Positions 28,023-36,351 of a stretch of 64,000 bases of DNA are shown in pieces (within the stretch, counting starts at the first letter, position 1; each line of letters opens with the position of its first letter). The stretch is from the NCBI RefSeq assembly GCF_013410455.1, contig NZ_JACCFW010000001.1, forward strand, positions 1,690,929 through 1,754,928, in the 5' to 3' direction. Position numbers and translations under genes: made by a program. Source of the DNA: Allobranchiibius huperziae (GTDB taxonomy: Bacteria > Actinomycetota > Actinomycetes > Actinomycetales > Dermatophilaceae). The notes beneath the pieces were generated by a model, which saw nothing but the letters and a program-made list of their open reading frames with translations, was not told where the DNA came from and ran no database searches.

Positions 28023-28955
28023 TCAGCCCTGCAGGTTCAGCGCAGCGAGGGCCCGCCGCAGCGGAGTGGCGATGTCGATCTCGTCGGCGATGCGCTGCAG
28101 CGCCTCCGGGTCCGCGACCTTCCGCGGCAACGCCGTCACCAGATCGGTCGGCACCGGCACGTCCAGTGCCACGTCGACCACGGCCGGGGCCACGTCGAGG
28201 TAGTCCGAGGCCGCTTCCAGCTTGGCCCGCTGCGCGCCCTTGAGGGTCGGGTCACCGCCGTCGATCGCGGCGCGCAGGCCCGCGAGGTCGCCGTACCGCG
28301 CGAGCAGCGTCGCGGCCGTCTTCTCACCAATTCCGGCCACCCCGGGCAGCCCATCGCTGGTGTCGCCGCGCAGCGTGGCCATCTCGGCGTACGCCCGCCC
28401 GGTCGCCACCGCGTACTTGGCCTGCAGCGCCGACTGGTCGATCACGTCCGGCTCGCGCACCCCGCCGCGTGCGGTGTAGAGCACCCGCACCGACGCCTCG
28501 TCGTCGACGAGCTGGAAGAGGTCCCGGTCACCGGTCACCACGTCGACGGGACAGACCCCGAGGTGGGTGTGCACCAGAGTGCCGATCACGTCGTCGGCCT
28601 CGTAGCCGTCGGCGCCCAGGCGCGTGATCCCGAGCGCGGCCAGCAGCGACACGATGTAGGGCACCTGAGGGGTGAGGTCCTCCGGGGACTCCTCGAGCAC
28701 CTCCGACCCCTCGGTCACCCGATGGGCCTTGTAGGAGGGGATGGCGTCGACCCGGAACGCCGGTCGCCAGTCGTTGTCCCAGCACGCGACCAGATCGGAG
28801 GGCTCGTGATCGTTGACCAGCGTCGCGATCATGTCCAGAAATCCCCGGATCGCATTGGTAGGCAACATATCCGGACTCTCTCGCCGGTCCGGCACTCCGT
28901 AGAACGCACGGAAGTAGAGACTGGCGGAGTCCAGCAGCATGAGGCGTCGGGTCAT
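28023..28955 (-). CDS. 5'-3' exonuclease (FEN/PIN fold)
   Basis: 310 residues, the size of a stand-alone version of the DNA polymerase I 5'-nuclease domain. Visible motifs are LMLLDSASLYFRAFYG (first metal Asp), ADGYEADDVIGTL, VVTGDRDLFQLVDD, RGDTSDGLPGVAGIGEKTAATLL (helix-hairpin-helix) and the final AALNLQG. It should remove RNA or flap DNA during repair and replication. Start ATG at 28955; another ATG lies 9 bp upstream. It is divergent from the Lrp gene with 28 bp between start codons. Confidence 0.92.
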   Translation of the reverse strand: MTRRLMLLDSASLYFRAFYGVPDRRESPDMLPTNAIRGFLDMIATLVNDHEPSDLVACWDNDWRPAFRVDAIPSYKAHRVTEGSEVLEESPEDLTPQVPYIVSLLAALGITRLGADGYEADDVIGTLVHTHLGVCPVDVVTGDRDLFQLVDDEASVRVLYTARGGVREPDVIDQSALQAKYAVATGRAYAEMATLRGDTSDGLPGVAGIGEKTAATLLARYGDLAGLRAAIDGGDPTLKGAQRAKLEAASDYLDVAPAVVDVALDVPVPTDLVTALPRKVADPEALQRIADEIDIATPLRRALAALNLQG

Positions 28956-28983
28956 GCACGGCATCGTCCCTTACAGTGCCCCC

Positions 28984-29427
28984 ATGGAGGAACTCGATCG
29001 TCGGATCGTCGGCATGCTGGCGGCGGACGGTCGGATGAGCTTCACCGACCTGGGCCGGGCCCTCGGGCTGTCGACCTCGGCGGCACACCAGCGGGTACGC
29101 CGGCTGGAGGAGCGCGGGGTGATCCGCGGCTACCGCGCATTGATCGACCACGACGCGGCGGGCAATCCGCTCACGGCGTTGATCTCGGTGACACCGGTCG
29201 ATCCGGCGGCGCCCGACGACGTGCCGGACCGCCTGCGGGACCTGACCGAGCTGGACTCGTGCTACTCGGTCGCGGGCGAGGAGAGCTACGTGCTGCAGGC
29301 GCGGGTCGCGGGTCCGCTGCAGCTGGAGGAGTTGCTGGCCCGGATCCGTGCGGCGGCGTCGGTCACCACCCACACCACGGTCGTGCTCAGCACACCGTGG
29401 GAGGACAGGCTTCCCCCAGCCGACTGA
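28984..29427 (+). CDS. Lrp/AsnC family transcriptional regulator
   Basis: 147 residues. The N-terminal helix-turn-helix (about 3-50: MEELDRRIVGMLAADGRMSFTDLGRALGLS) is followed by a RAM ligand-binding domain (about 65-140) with GEESYVLQARVAG. It probably senses an amino acid. TACAGT (28972-28977) is 6 nt before the ATG, which points to a leaderless mRNA. The target could be the divergent exonuclease gene or its own promoter. A hairpin at 29452-29479 follows. Confidence 0.92.
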   Translation: MEELDRRIVGMLAADGRMSFTDLGRALGLSTSAAHQRVRRLEERGVIRGYRALIDHDAAGNPLTALISVTPVDPAAPDDVPDRLRDLTELDSCYSVAGEESYVLQARVAGPLQLEELLARIRAAASVTTHTTVVLSTPWEDRLPPAD

Positions 29428-29451
29428 CGACGAGTTCTCATACGACGTCGC

Positions 29452-29479
29452 TACGGCGTGTCGGCCGCGACACGCCGTA
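29452..29479 (+). terminator. Hairpin terminator after the Lrp gene
   Basis: Perfect 11-bp arms TACGGCGTGTC (29452-29462) and GACACGCCGTA (29469-29479) with a 6-nt loop, 25 bp after the lrp-type stop codon and followed by an A+T-rich stretch. A second imperfect dyad, GACCTGCGA/TCGCAGGTC, lies at 29526-29555. Confidence 0.75.
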
Positions 29480-29564
29480 AATCTCGATATTGGTGAATTC
29501 TTGACGTCCGTCCAGGCGGCGCGTTGACCTGCGACGACGCGCGTCTTCGCAGGTCAGACCGCTG

Positions 29565-29592
29565 TTGACATCTACTTGGCGACCGGTAAATT
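29565..29592 (+). promoter_or_regulatory. Near-consensus housekeeping promoter
   Basis: TTGACA (29565-29570), a 16-bp spacer, and TAAATT (29587-29592). Transcription would start near 29599. This is 150 nt before lnt and just before a structured element. It is one of the best -35/-10 matches in the window, so something expressed is expected to begin here. Confidence 0.65.
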
Positions 29593-29635
29593 TCTCTTCG
29601 CGCCGCGGGGCCGTTACGGCGGCCGCAGGCTGGAT

Positions 29636-29700
29636 GGACCCGCACTCTCAGTAGAAAACATGCGCCCCGGCGCGTACTGGTCCCAACGGAGTGCGGGTCC
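29636..29700 (+). ncRNA. Predicted structured RNA or leader element upstream of lnt
   Basis: A 12-bp perfect outer stem, GGACCCGCACTC (29636-29647) with GAGTGCGGGTCC (29689-29700), encloses an inner stem CAGTA/TACTG and a GCGCC/GGCGC hairpin, with an asymmetric GAAAACA bulge. TTCCCT follows. It starts about 37 nt after the predicted start of the TTGACA/TAAATT promoter and ends 48 nt before lnt. It could be a small RNA, a leader attenuator or a terminator. It matches no riboswitch class I recognise. Confidence 0.45.
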
Positions 29701-29748
29701 TTCCCTCTGCCCGGGGTTATCACGGGCTCCTCGCATACTCTTGCTCGC

Positions 29749-31386
29749 GTGTGGCGACGGCTCCTGCTCTCGGCCGCGGGCGGACTGTGCCTGTGGCTCT
29801 CCTTCCCGACGCTCGGCATCTGGCCGCTGGCCGTGGTCGGGGTCGCGTTGATCTCCCTCGCCACCTGTGGCGCACGCGCCCGGGTGGGATTCCTGTGCGG
29901 TCTGGTGGGCGGCGCGGCGTGCTTCCTGCCGGTCCTGCACTGGACCGGCATCTACGTCGGCCCGCTGCCCTGGATCGCCCTCGGTGTAACCGAGTCGATC
30001 TACGTGGCGTTCCTCGGGCTCGGCATCGCGATCCTGCAGTCGGCGGCGCCGCTGCCGTGGCTGCCCCGCTGGGTGTGGCCCGCCTCCGGACCGCGGGTGC
30101 GCCCGTTCTGGGTCGCGCTGCTCTGGGTCGTGCAGGAGGGCGTGCGCTCCAGCGTCCCCTTCGGCGGGTTCCCCTGGGCCCGCCTGGCGTGGTCGCAGTC
30201 CAACTCGCCCCTGTCGCATCTGGCGTCGATCGCCGGCGCGCCGGGCCTCACCTTCGTCGTCGCGCTGCTGGGCGGGGTGCTCGCAGCGCTCGTGCAGCGG
30301 TGGGCGCCGGGGATCGTGGGCGGCCGGCGATCCGACGCGGCGGCGTACGCGCCTCGACGCAGCCTGCGCGCCCTCTGGCCGGCGCTCGCCGTCGTGGCTG
30401 TGGTGGCCGGGTCGATCTGGTACCCGACACCCACCTCCGGCAAGAAGCTGCAGGTCATCGGCATCCAGGGCAACGTGCCGACCATCGGCCTGGAGTTCAA
30501 TGCCCAGCGTCGCGCCGTGCTCGACGACCATGCGCGGACCACGGCGAAGGCTGCCGAGATGGTGCGGCGTGGCCAGATCCCGGCGCCCGACCTGGTGGTG
30601 TGGCCGGAGAACTCCTCCGACATCGACCCGACCCGCAACCCCGACGCGATGACCGAGATCCTGCACGCCGTGGCCGAGGTCAAGGCACCGCTCATCGTGG
30701 GCGCCGTGCTGGACGAGCCGGCACCGGACGTCTCGAACACCTCGCTGCTCTACCTGCCGGGCCAGGGGATCGTGGCGCGTTACGTCAAGCAGCACCCGGT
30801 GCCGTTCGCGGAGTACATGCCCTACCGCTCGTTCTTCCGGCACTTCAGCAGCAAGGTCGACCTCCTCACGGTCAACTTCACCCATGGCAAGAAGACCGGG
30901 CTCTTCACGATCCCGACCCGCAGCCAGGGCAACGTGAAGGTCGGGCCCGTCATCTGTTTCGAGGTGGCGTACGACGGCCTGGTGCGCGCGCCGGTCGAGA
31001 AGGGCGCCCAGCTGCTCATCGTGCAGACGAACAACGCGACGTTCGGGCGCACCGCCGAGTCCGAGCAGCAACTGGCGATCTCCCGGATCCGCGCCATCGA
31101 GCACGGCCGGTCGGTGGTGCACGTGTCCACGGTCGGGGTGAGCGGACTGATCACCCCCGACGGGGTCGTGCACGACCGCTCCAGCCTCTTCACGAGCAAG
31201 GTGCTCTCGGGGGCGATGCCGCTGCGCAGCTCGCTGACGCTCGCCGACCGACTCGGGAATGTGCCCGAACACCTCGCCTACGCGTTGGCTGTGGCATCCT
31301 TCCTGCTGGCCGCGATCGGTTCGCGGCGACGACGCACCGCCGTCCGTGCCGACACGACGTCCCCGAGAGGCCGCCAGCTTGTCTGA
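29749..31386 (+). CDS. lnt: Apolipoprotein N-acyltransferase
   Basis: 545 residues. Several N-terminal membrane helices (about 5-215) are followed by a nitrilase-like domain. The catalytic triad is visible as Glu287 (WPENSSD), Lys347 (KQHPVPFAEYMPYR) and Cys403 (VICFEVAYD). It adds the third acyl chain to lipoproteins; actinobacteria also triacylate. Start GTG at 29749, with a TACTCT box (29736-29741) 7 nt upstream, so a leaderless form is likely. The 3' end overlaps the TTG start of the next gene by 8 nt. In Mycobacterium tuberculosis the equivalent domain is fused to Ppm1; here the two are separate. Confidence 0.94.
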   Translation: MWRRLLLSAAGGLCLWLSFPTLGIWPLAVVGVALISLATCGARARVGFLCGLVGGAACFLPVLHWTGIYVGPLPWIALGVTESIYVAFLGLGIAILQSAAPLPWLPRWVWPASGPRVRPFWVALLWVVQEGVRSSVPFGGFPWARLAWSQSNSPLSHLASIAGAPGLTFVVALLGGVLAALVQRWAPGIVGGRRSDAAAYAPRRSLRALWPALAVVAVVAGSIWYPTPTSGKKLQVIGIQGNVPTIGLEFNAQRRAVLDDHARTTAKAAEMVRRGQIPAPDLVVWPENSSDIDPTRNPDAMTEILHAVAEVKAPLIVGAVLDEPAPDVSNTSLLYLPGQGIVARYVKQHPVPFAEYMPYRSFFRHFSSKVDLLTVNFTHGKKTGLFTIPTRSQGNVKVGPVICFEVAYDGLVRAPVEKGAQLLIVQTNNATFGRTAESEQQLAISRIRAIEHGRSVVHVSTVGVSGLITPDGVVHDRSSLFTSKVLSGAMPLRSSLTLADRLGNVPEHLAYALAVASFLLAAIGSRRRRTAVRADTTSPRGRQLV

Positions 31387-32137
31387 CTCCGCCCCACGAC
31401 GCGTGCTGGTGCTGGTGCCGACGTACAACGAGCTGGAGAGCCTTCCAACGATCCTGGCGCGCCTGCGCGAGGCCGTGCCCGACGCCGACATCCTGATCCT
31501 GGACGACGCCTCTCCCGACGGCACCGGCGAGCTCGCCGACGAGCTGGCCGCCCACGACTCACACGTGCAGGTGATGCACCGCGTCGCCAAGGAGGGCCTG
31601 GGCGCGGCGTACCTGGCCGGGTTCGCCTGGGGCCTGGAACGTGGCTACGACGCGCTGGTCGAGATCGACGCCGACGGCTCGCACCCGCCGAGCGTGCTGC
31701 CGAAGATGCTGCAGGCGGCAGCGCGCGCCGACGTGGTGATCGGCTCGCGGTGGGTGCCCGGCGGCAGTGTGCGCAACTGGCCGCGCCAGCGCGAGGCCCT
31801 CAGCCGCGGCGCGAACCTCTACACCCGCCTGCTGCTCGGGATGCAGGTGCGCGACGCCACCGCCGGCTACCGGGTCTACCGCGCGGACGCACTGCGCCGA
31901 CTGCGCCTGGAGGACGTCGCCTCGGCCGGTTACTGTTTTCAGATCGACCTCACATGGCGCGCCGCGCAGGCCGGCATGCGGATCGTGGAGATACCGATCA
32001 CCTTCGTCGAGCGTGAGGTAGGGGTGTCGAAGATGAGCAGCGACATCATGCGCGAGTCCCTGGTCAACATCACGTCCTGGGGCCTGCACTACCGCGCCGG
32101 GCAACTGGCGCGGCTGCTGCCGGGCCGCTCGCGATGA
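31379..32137 (+). CDS. ppm1: Polyprenol-phosphate mannosyltransferase (Ppm1/DPM1-like GT2)
   Basis: 252 residues, a GT2 glycosyltransferase with VLVPTYNELESLPTIL near the N-terminus, LILDDASPDGTG, the metal-binding EIDADGSHPP and the C-terminal SKMSSDIMRESL. It makes polyprenol-phosphomannose from GDP-mannose, the donor for lipoglycan and protein mannosylation outside the membrane. The start appears to be TTG at 31379 (MSDSAPRR), with GAGAGG 8 nt upstream; no ATG or GTG is placed sensibly. It is coupled to lnt and overlaps fxsA by ATGA. Confidence 0.92.
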   Translation: MSDSAPRRVLVLVPTYNELESLPTILARLREAVPDADILILDDASPDGTGELADELAAHDSHVQVMHRVAKEGLGAAYLAGFAWGLERGYDALVEIDADGSHPPSVLPKMLQAAARADVVIGSRWVPGGSVRNWPRQREALSRGANLYTRLLLGMQVRDATAGYRVYRADALRRLRLEDVASAGYCFQIDLTWRAAQAGMRIVEIPITFVEREVGVSKMSSDIMRESLVNITSWGLHYRAGQLARLLPGRSR

Positions 32138-32691
32138 CGACGGCACCCCGTCGACGGACCCGCTGGCTGCAGTGGGTGCCGCTGATCCTGTTCGTGACGG
32201 TGGTCTGCGAGATCGCCGTGATCATCGCCATCGCCCGCGCCATCGGAGGATGGCAGACGCTCGGACTGCTCGTCCTGTGCTCGCTGATCGGCGCCTGGCT
32301 TGTGCGCCGTGAATGGTCCGGGGCCTGGCGCGGCCTGCAGGAGGCGCTGCGCACCGGCAACATGCCCGCCGACGAACTGGCCGACGCCGCCCTCGTGCTG
32401 GCCGGCGGCCTGCTGATCCTGGTGCCCGGCTTCATCACCGACGTGCTCGGACTGCTGCTGGTCCTGCCCTTCACCCGACCGGTCGGACGCCGTCTGCTGC
32501 AGGTGCTCGTGGCGCGCCGGGTGCTCGGCGTCGCCGGGAGCGCGCGCGTCGTACGCGGTGAACGGGTGCCCCCGACATACCGGGCAGAGCCCTACGACCA
32601 GTCGAAGGATCAGCGGGCCGACCAGGGTCCGGATACGCCGATGGCACCGGGCAAGCCCGGTGCCATCGAGGGAAAGATCGTGCGGGACTGA
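32134..32691 (+). CDS. fxsA: FxsA family membrane protein
   Basis: 185 residues. The FxsA domain occupies about 10-125 with the characteristic EIAVIIAIARAIGGWQTLGL, IGAWLVRREW and the hydrophobic GGLLILVPGFITDVLGLLLVLP, then TRPVGRRLL. Three to four membrane helices. Overproduction of the E. coli homologue affects phage exclusion; the normal role is unknown. It is the last gene of lnt-ppm1-fxsA. A perfect 13-bp inverted repeat (32640-32652 and 32655-32667) sits inside the 3' coding end. Confidence 0.9.
   Translation: MTTAPRRRTRWLQWVPLILFVTVVCEIAVIIAIARAIGGWQTLGLLVLCSLIGAWLVRREWSGAWRGLQEALRTGNMPADELADAALVLAGGLLILVPGFITDVLGLLLVLPFTRPVGRRLLQVLVARRVLGVAGSARVVRGERVPPTYRAEPYDQSKDQRADQGPDTPMAPGKPGAIEGKIVRD
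32640..32667 (+). repeat. Hairpin within the fxsA 3' coding end
   Basis: GATGGCACCGGGC (32640-32652) and GCCCGGTGCCATC (32655-32667) are perfect complements separated by AA. It encodes part of the tail (MAPGKPGAIEG). It lies between convergent fxsA and rbpA and may serve as a terminator for either, although it lies 25 bp before the fxsA stop. Confidence 0.55.
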
Positions 32692-32704
32692 AGCCCGCGG
32701 GGGA

Positions 32705-33064
32705 TCAGGCGGTGCGCTTGCGGCGCGGCTTCTCACCGCGGGAGGCGCGCAGCCAGGTGAGGCGCTCCTCCAGGAGCTCCTCCAGCTCGGGCACCGAGCG
32801 GCGCTCGAGCAGCATGTCCCAGTGGGTACGCGCGGGCTTGACCGGCTTGCGGCTCGGCTCGGGACCGTCGACCAGGGTGGCTTCCTTGCCGCAACGGCAC
32901 TCCCAGATGGAGGGCACGTCGGCCTCCACGGAGAAGGGCAGCTCGGTGATGCGGCCGCACTGGCACTCGTAGCGGACGGTCTGTCGCTCGCTGTAGGCGA
33001 TGTTCTCGTCCGTCTCCAGCGACAGCGTGGAGAGGTTGGTCCCTCGAAGTGAACGGTCTGCCAT
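32705..33064 (-). CDS. rbpA: RNA polymerase-binding protein RbpA
   Basis: 119 residues. RbpA binds the group 1 sigma factor and core polymerase and stabilises the open complex in actinobacteria. The N-terminal tail reads MADRSLRGTNLSTLSLETDE. The core domain has four cysteines, C34-x-C36 and C56-x-C58, so it is probably a zinc-binding version like that of Streptomyces. The basic linker and sigma-interaction domain follow (PARTHWDMLLERRSVPELEELLEERL). A SigR-type promoter lies 62-87 bp upstream. Confidence 0.97.
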   Translation of the reverse strand: MADRSLRGTNLSTLSLETDENIAYSERQTVRYECQCGRITELPFSVEADVPSIWECRCGKEATLVDGPEPSRKPVKPARTHWDMLLERRSVPELEELLEERLTWLRASRGEKPRRKRTA

Positions 33065-33125
33065 GGTCTTCTCCCTGCTCGGCGGCCGCGGTTCGTCGGC
33101 AACACCGCGGCGATCTCATACGCAT

Positions 33126-33151
33126 AACGAACCGATGTGGTGTCGTGTTCC
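33126..33151 (-). promoter_or_regulatory. SigR/SigH-type promoter of rbpA
   Basis: On the minus strand GGAAC (33147-33151) is separated by exactly 18 bp from GTT (33126-33128). This matches the oxidative-stress sigma consensus GGAA[TC]-N18-GTT. rbpA of Streptomyces coelicolor is known to be induced through SigR, so location and sequence agree. Confidence 0.75.
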
Positions 33152-33315
33152 ATTGCGCACGAGGATTGATGAGTCTGATTCGTAGACGTCGGCGGGCTCG
33201 GATTGGTTGCCCCTGGATGCCACCATCGCGCTGCAACGTCGGCGGCGACAGTATCGAGGGCGCTCGGGGGAGGGCAAATCGGCGGACGCCGGCGGCGCAC
33301 TGCGCGGACCTGCGG

Positions 33316-34683
33316 TCAGACGACCGCCGGCACCTCGTTGCCGGCGGCCACCACCCCGCGTCGTACGTCGACGGTGCGCAGCAGCGCGCCCCCGACCACG
33401 AAGAAGATGATCAGCGCCACGATGGAGAGCCGGTAGTCGCGGAAGAGCTGGTAGACGAGCCCGAACGTCAGGGTCCCGAGCCAGCTGGTGCCGCGGTCCA
33501 TGGCCTGGTAGAGGCTGAAGAACTCCGCCTCGCGGCCGTGCGGCACCAGATGGGAGTAGAGCGACCGGGAGAGCGCCTGGGTGCCGCCGAGCACCAGGCC
33601 GATCCCGACCGCGAGCAGCAACCAGAGCCCGAACGCGTGCTGCGGCACGAAGAACGCCAGGACCACCACGACGGTCCACAGGTAGAGGCTGCGCCGTACC
33701 AACTCGCGCGCGGGCACCCGGCGGGCGAGCCGGCCGAAGCCCAGCGCGCCGCCGAACGCCACGAACTGCACCAGCAGGATCGTGAGAAGCAACTGGGTGC
33801 TGGAGAACTTCAGCTGTTGCGCCCCGTAGAGGCTCGCCGAGGCGATGACGGTCTGCACGCCGTCGTTGTAGAAGAGATAGGCCAGCAGGAAGCGCAGAGT
33901 CTGCGGGTATCCGCGCAGCTCGGCGAAGGTCGCACGCAGCTGACGGACTCCCGCCGTCAGCGGACTGCCGCCGATCGCGGCCGCCGGATCGTGCGGCACC
34001 GCGCGCAGGCCGCGGATCGAGTACGTCGCGAAGACCGCCCACCACACGCCGTTCACCGCGAAGCTGATGCGCACCACCGCCGAGGTGCTGAGGCCGAGGG
34101 TGTCGTGCAGCCCGAGGAAGACCAGGTTGACCACGAGCAGCAGGCCGCCGCCGAGGTAGCCGTAGGACCAGCCGCGGGCCGAGACCCGGTCGCGGTCGTC
34201 CGGCGGGGTGATCCGCACCATGATCGCGGAGTAGACGATGAGCGACCCCGCCACGCACACGTTGGACACGATCGCCAGCCCCATGCCGAGCGCCCAGCGG
34301 TCGCCGGCCACCAGGCACAGGGCGGCTGCGGCCACCGAGCCGACCGCCGAGAAACCGGTCAGGAAACGCAGCGGCCGCTTGGAGCGGTCCGCCATGGCGC
34401 CCACCACGACGAGCACGAACGCCGACACGATCGTGGCTGCGGTGATCGTGTAGGGCACCAGCGAGCCCGGAGCCGCCGGGACGCCGAGCACGTGCAGGTC
34501 GGCGTGACAGGTGCGGTCGCTGGGCTGGGTCGGGCAGGCGGCTTTGTTCGCGATGCTGGTGAGGTAGGGGGAGAAGAGCACCGCGAGGGTGACGGTGATG
34601 TACGCCGTGACCGACCAGTCGTACCAGTACCAACGCGACTGCAGACGAAGCTGTTCGGGAGTCGAGGAGCGTCCGTCTGCCAC
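33316..34683 (-). CDS. MFS transporter, UMF1/Atg22-like
   Basis: 455 residues with about 12 membrane helices. The N-terminus RLQSRWYWYDWSVTAYITV and the block SARGWSYGYLGGGLLLVVNL are characteristic of the UMF1 group, whose eukaryotic relatives (Atg22) export amino acids from vacuoles. Start GTG at 34683, only 2 bp after the stop of the flavoprotein gene upstream, so the two form an operon. The substrate is not known. The 250 bp between its end and the rbpA start hold the rbpA promoter and nothing else obvious. Confidence 0.88.
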   Translation of the reverse strand: MADGRSSTPEQLRLQSRWYWYDWSVTAYITVTLAVLFSPYLTSIANKAACPTQPSDRTCHADLHVLGVPAAPGSLVPYTITAATIVSAFVLVVVGAMADRSKRPLRFLTGFSAVGSVAAAALCLVAGDRWALGMGLAIVSNVCVAGSLIVYSAIMVRITPPDDRDRVSARGWSYGYLGGGLLLVVNLVFLGLHDTLGLSTSAVVRISFAVNGVWWAVFATYSIRGLRAVPHDPAAAIGGSPLTAGVRQLRATFAELRGYPQTLRFLLAYLFYNDGVQTVIASASLYGAQQLKFSSTQLLLTILLVQFVAFGGALGFGRLARRVPARELVRRSLYLWTVVVVLAFFVPQHAFGLWLLLAVGIGLVLGGTQALSRSLYSHLVPHGREAEFFSLYQAMDRGTSWLGTLTFGLVYQLFRDYRLSIVALIIFFVVGGALLRTVDVRRGVVAAGNEVPAVV

Positions 34684-34685
34684 CG

Positions 34686-36248
34686 TCAGAGGGTAAAGGG
34701 AAGATGCATCAGCCCGTGCGGATCGTACTTCTGGTGCACCGAATTCAGCTTCGAGGTGTTTTCTGCGAAGTAACGGGATCCGGCGACACCGCTCTCCAGG
34801 TAGTTGACGTAGCCCCCGACCGACACGGACCTGACCGCCGCGTGCGCGGCAGAGATCCACGAGCGCGCCCCGGCGTAGTTGCTGCCTCCGGCGTACCACT
34901 GGATCGAGGCCTGGTGGGAGCGCCACGGGAAGGCGCCGGCGCTCGCTGCGACGTCGTGCACGGCGCCGTCGAGCGGGTCGACGATGGCCGCCACCGAACG
35001 ATGACCGGCCGCGAGCGTGCCCTGCACGATGGCCGCCGCGGCGGAGCTGGTCATCGTCCTCACCAGGTCGGTGCCCGCCGTGAACGGGGCGCGCGCCGAC
35101 GTCGTACCGCCCCCGAAGTACTGCACGGTCGACAGGTAGCTGCGCTGGAAGTGCGAGGTGGAGGTGGCGCGGGCGCCGATGTGCCGCTGTAGCGAGCTCA
35201 ATGCGAGCAGCTCGCGACCGGCGGTGCAGACCCCGAGGATGCTGGGGCGCAACGACCCCCCGCTGAGGTCGAGGTGCACGTTGGCCCACCAGTCCCGGCT
35301 GGCGCTGCCCAGCCAGGATGCCCAGCCTTCCAGCACCTGGGTCGCCGACCCGACAGGGAAGGTGGCCCGGAAGATGCCCCGGTCGGTCGTGGAGTACGTC
35401 CCGTACCCGAGGCTGGTGACCACACCCGGGATCGCGCTGCTGCCGCCCCTGGCCGCCCAGTAGAGGTCGCTGTTGGTGGAGGCCGTCGCTGTGACGAGGC
35501 TGCTGTCGGGCAGGACCATCTGCACCGACTCCACCCGGTCGCAGGTCAGTCCGTGGGCCCGTGACTCGGTGCCGAGTCCGCCGCCGAGCGTGAGCCCGGA
35601 GGTGCCGACGGTGGGGCAGGTGCCGGTGGGGATGGTGCGGTTCCGGCCCGCCAGGGTGGCGTGCACGAAGTAGAGGTTGGCGCCGGCCTGCACGCTGACG
35701 CTGGATCCCGACGCGTCCACGGCCGCCATCTCGCGCAGGTCGATCACGACCGTGCCGTCGGCTGCAGAGGCGCCGATGTAGGAGTGTCCGCCCGAGCGGG
35801 GCGAGACGTGCAGCCCGTACTTGCTGGAGAAGGCGACGGAGCGTTGCACGTCCGTGGTGGTCTTGGGGCGGATGACCGCCTGCGGCTTCGCGCCGTCGTA
35901 CTCGGGGTTGAAGAGCAGCTTGTCCTGCGCGTATGGCGTGCTGCCCGGCAGCAGCACGACCCCCTGGATCTGACCGGCCAGCTGCTTCCAGTCCGCCAGG
36001 GTGGGTCCGCCCGTTGCACCGGCCGCAGCAGACTGCCCGGGCGATGACGTGGCCGCCAGACCAGCGCTCGAGGACCCCCCGCCCGCGGCTGCGCTACCGG
36101 CCGCGCGGCTGCTCGTGGGGCTGCACCCGGCGAGGGCGGCTGCCGCAGCACCCGCGGCGGTGACGGCCAGGAAGGCACGACGATCGATGTGGTCCATGTC
36201 TCGTAGACGCGCGAGGATAGGTGCCTGGTTGGGTCCGTCGTACGCCAT
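34686..36248 (-). CDS. Secreted FAD-binding oxidoreductase of the BBE family
   Basis: 520 residues. The N-terminus has a Tat-like signal (DRRAFLAVTAAGAAAAALAGC) with a lipobox-like LAGC, so export as a folded, FAD-loaded protein fits. The FAD domain contains RSGGHSYIG, where His is the covalent attachment site, and GTCPTVGTSG, whose Cys could provide the second (bicovalent) link of berberine-bridge enzymes. A C-terminal BBE segment ends KYDPHGLMHLP. The ATG at 36248 has GGGAGG at good spacing; an internal ATG at 36197 starts nearer the RR motif. Likely oxidises sugars or related alcohols; substrate unknown. Confidence 0.88.
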   Translation of the reverse strand: MAYDGPNQAPILARLRDMDHIDRRAFLAVTAAGAAAAALAGCSPTSSRAAGSAAAGGGSSSAGLAATSSPGQSAAAGATGGPTLADWKQLAGQIQGVVLLPGSTPYAQDKLLFNPEYDGAKPQAVIRPKTTTDVQRSVAFSSKYGLHVSPRSGGHSYIGASAADGTVVIDLREMAAVDASGSSVSVQAGANLYFVHATLAGRNRTIPTGTCPTVGTSGLTLGGGLGTESRAHGLTCDRVESVQMVLPDSSLVTATASTNSDLYWAARGGSSAIPGVVTSLGYGTYSTTDRGIFRATFPVGSATQVLEGWASWLGSASRDWWANVHLDLSGGSLRPSILGVCTAGRELLALSSLQRHIGARATSTSHFQRSYLSTVQYFGGGTTSARAPFTAGTDLVRTMTSSAAAAIVQGTLAAGHRSVAAIVDPLDGAVHDVAASAGAFPWRSHQASIQWYAGGSNYAGARSWISAAHAAVRSVSVGGYVNYLESGVAGSRYFAENTSKLNSVHQKYDPHGLMHLPFTL

Positions 36249-36351
36249 GACCGTGCCTCCCTGGTGCGTGCGCGTCGATCGACGATTCTCAGATTAGGAC
36301 GCAGCGCAAGACCGCCGCCGCACGCGAGAACAAGGACGGGAGTGACCGACG

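Noticed and set aside
29660-29748. Possible upstream ORF beginning at the ATG inside the structured element
   Set aside because: It runs out of frame into lnt, has no ribosome site, and the translation is unremarkable.
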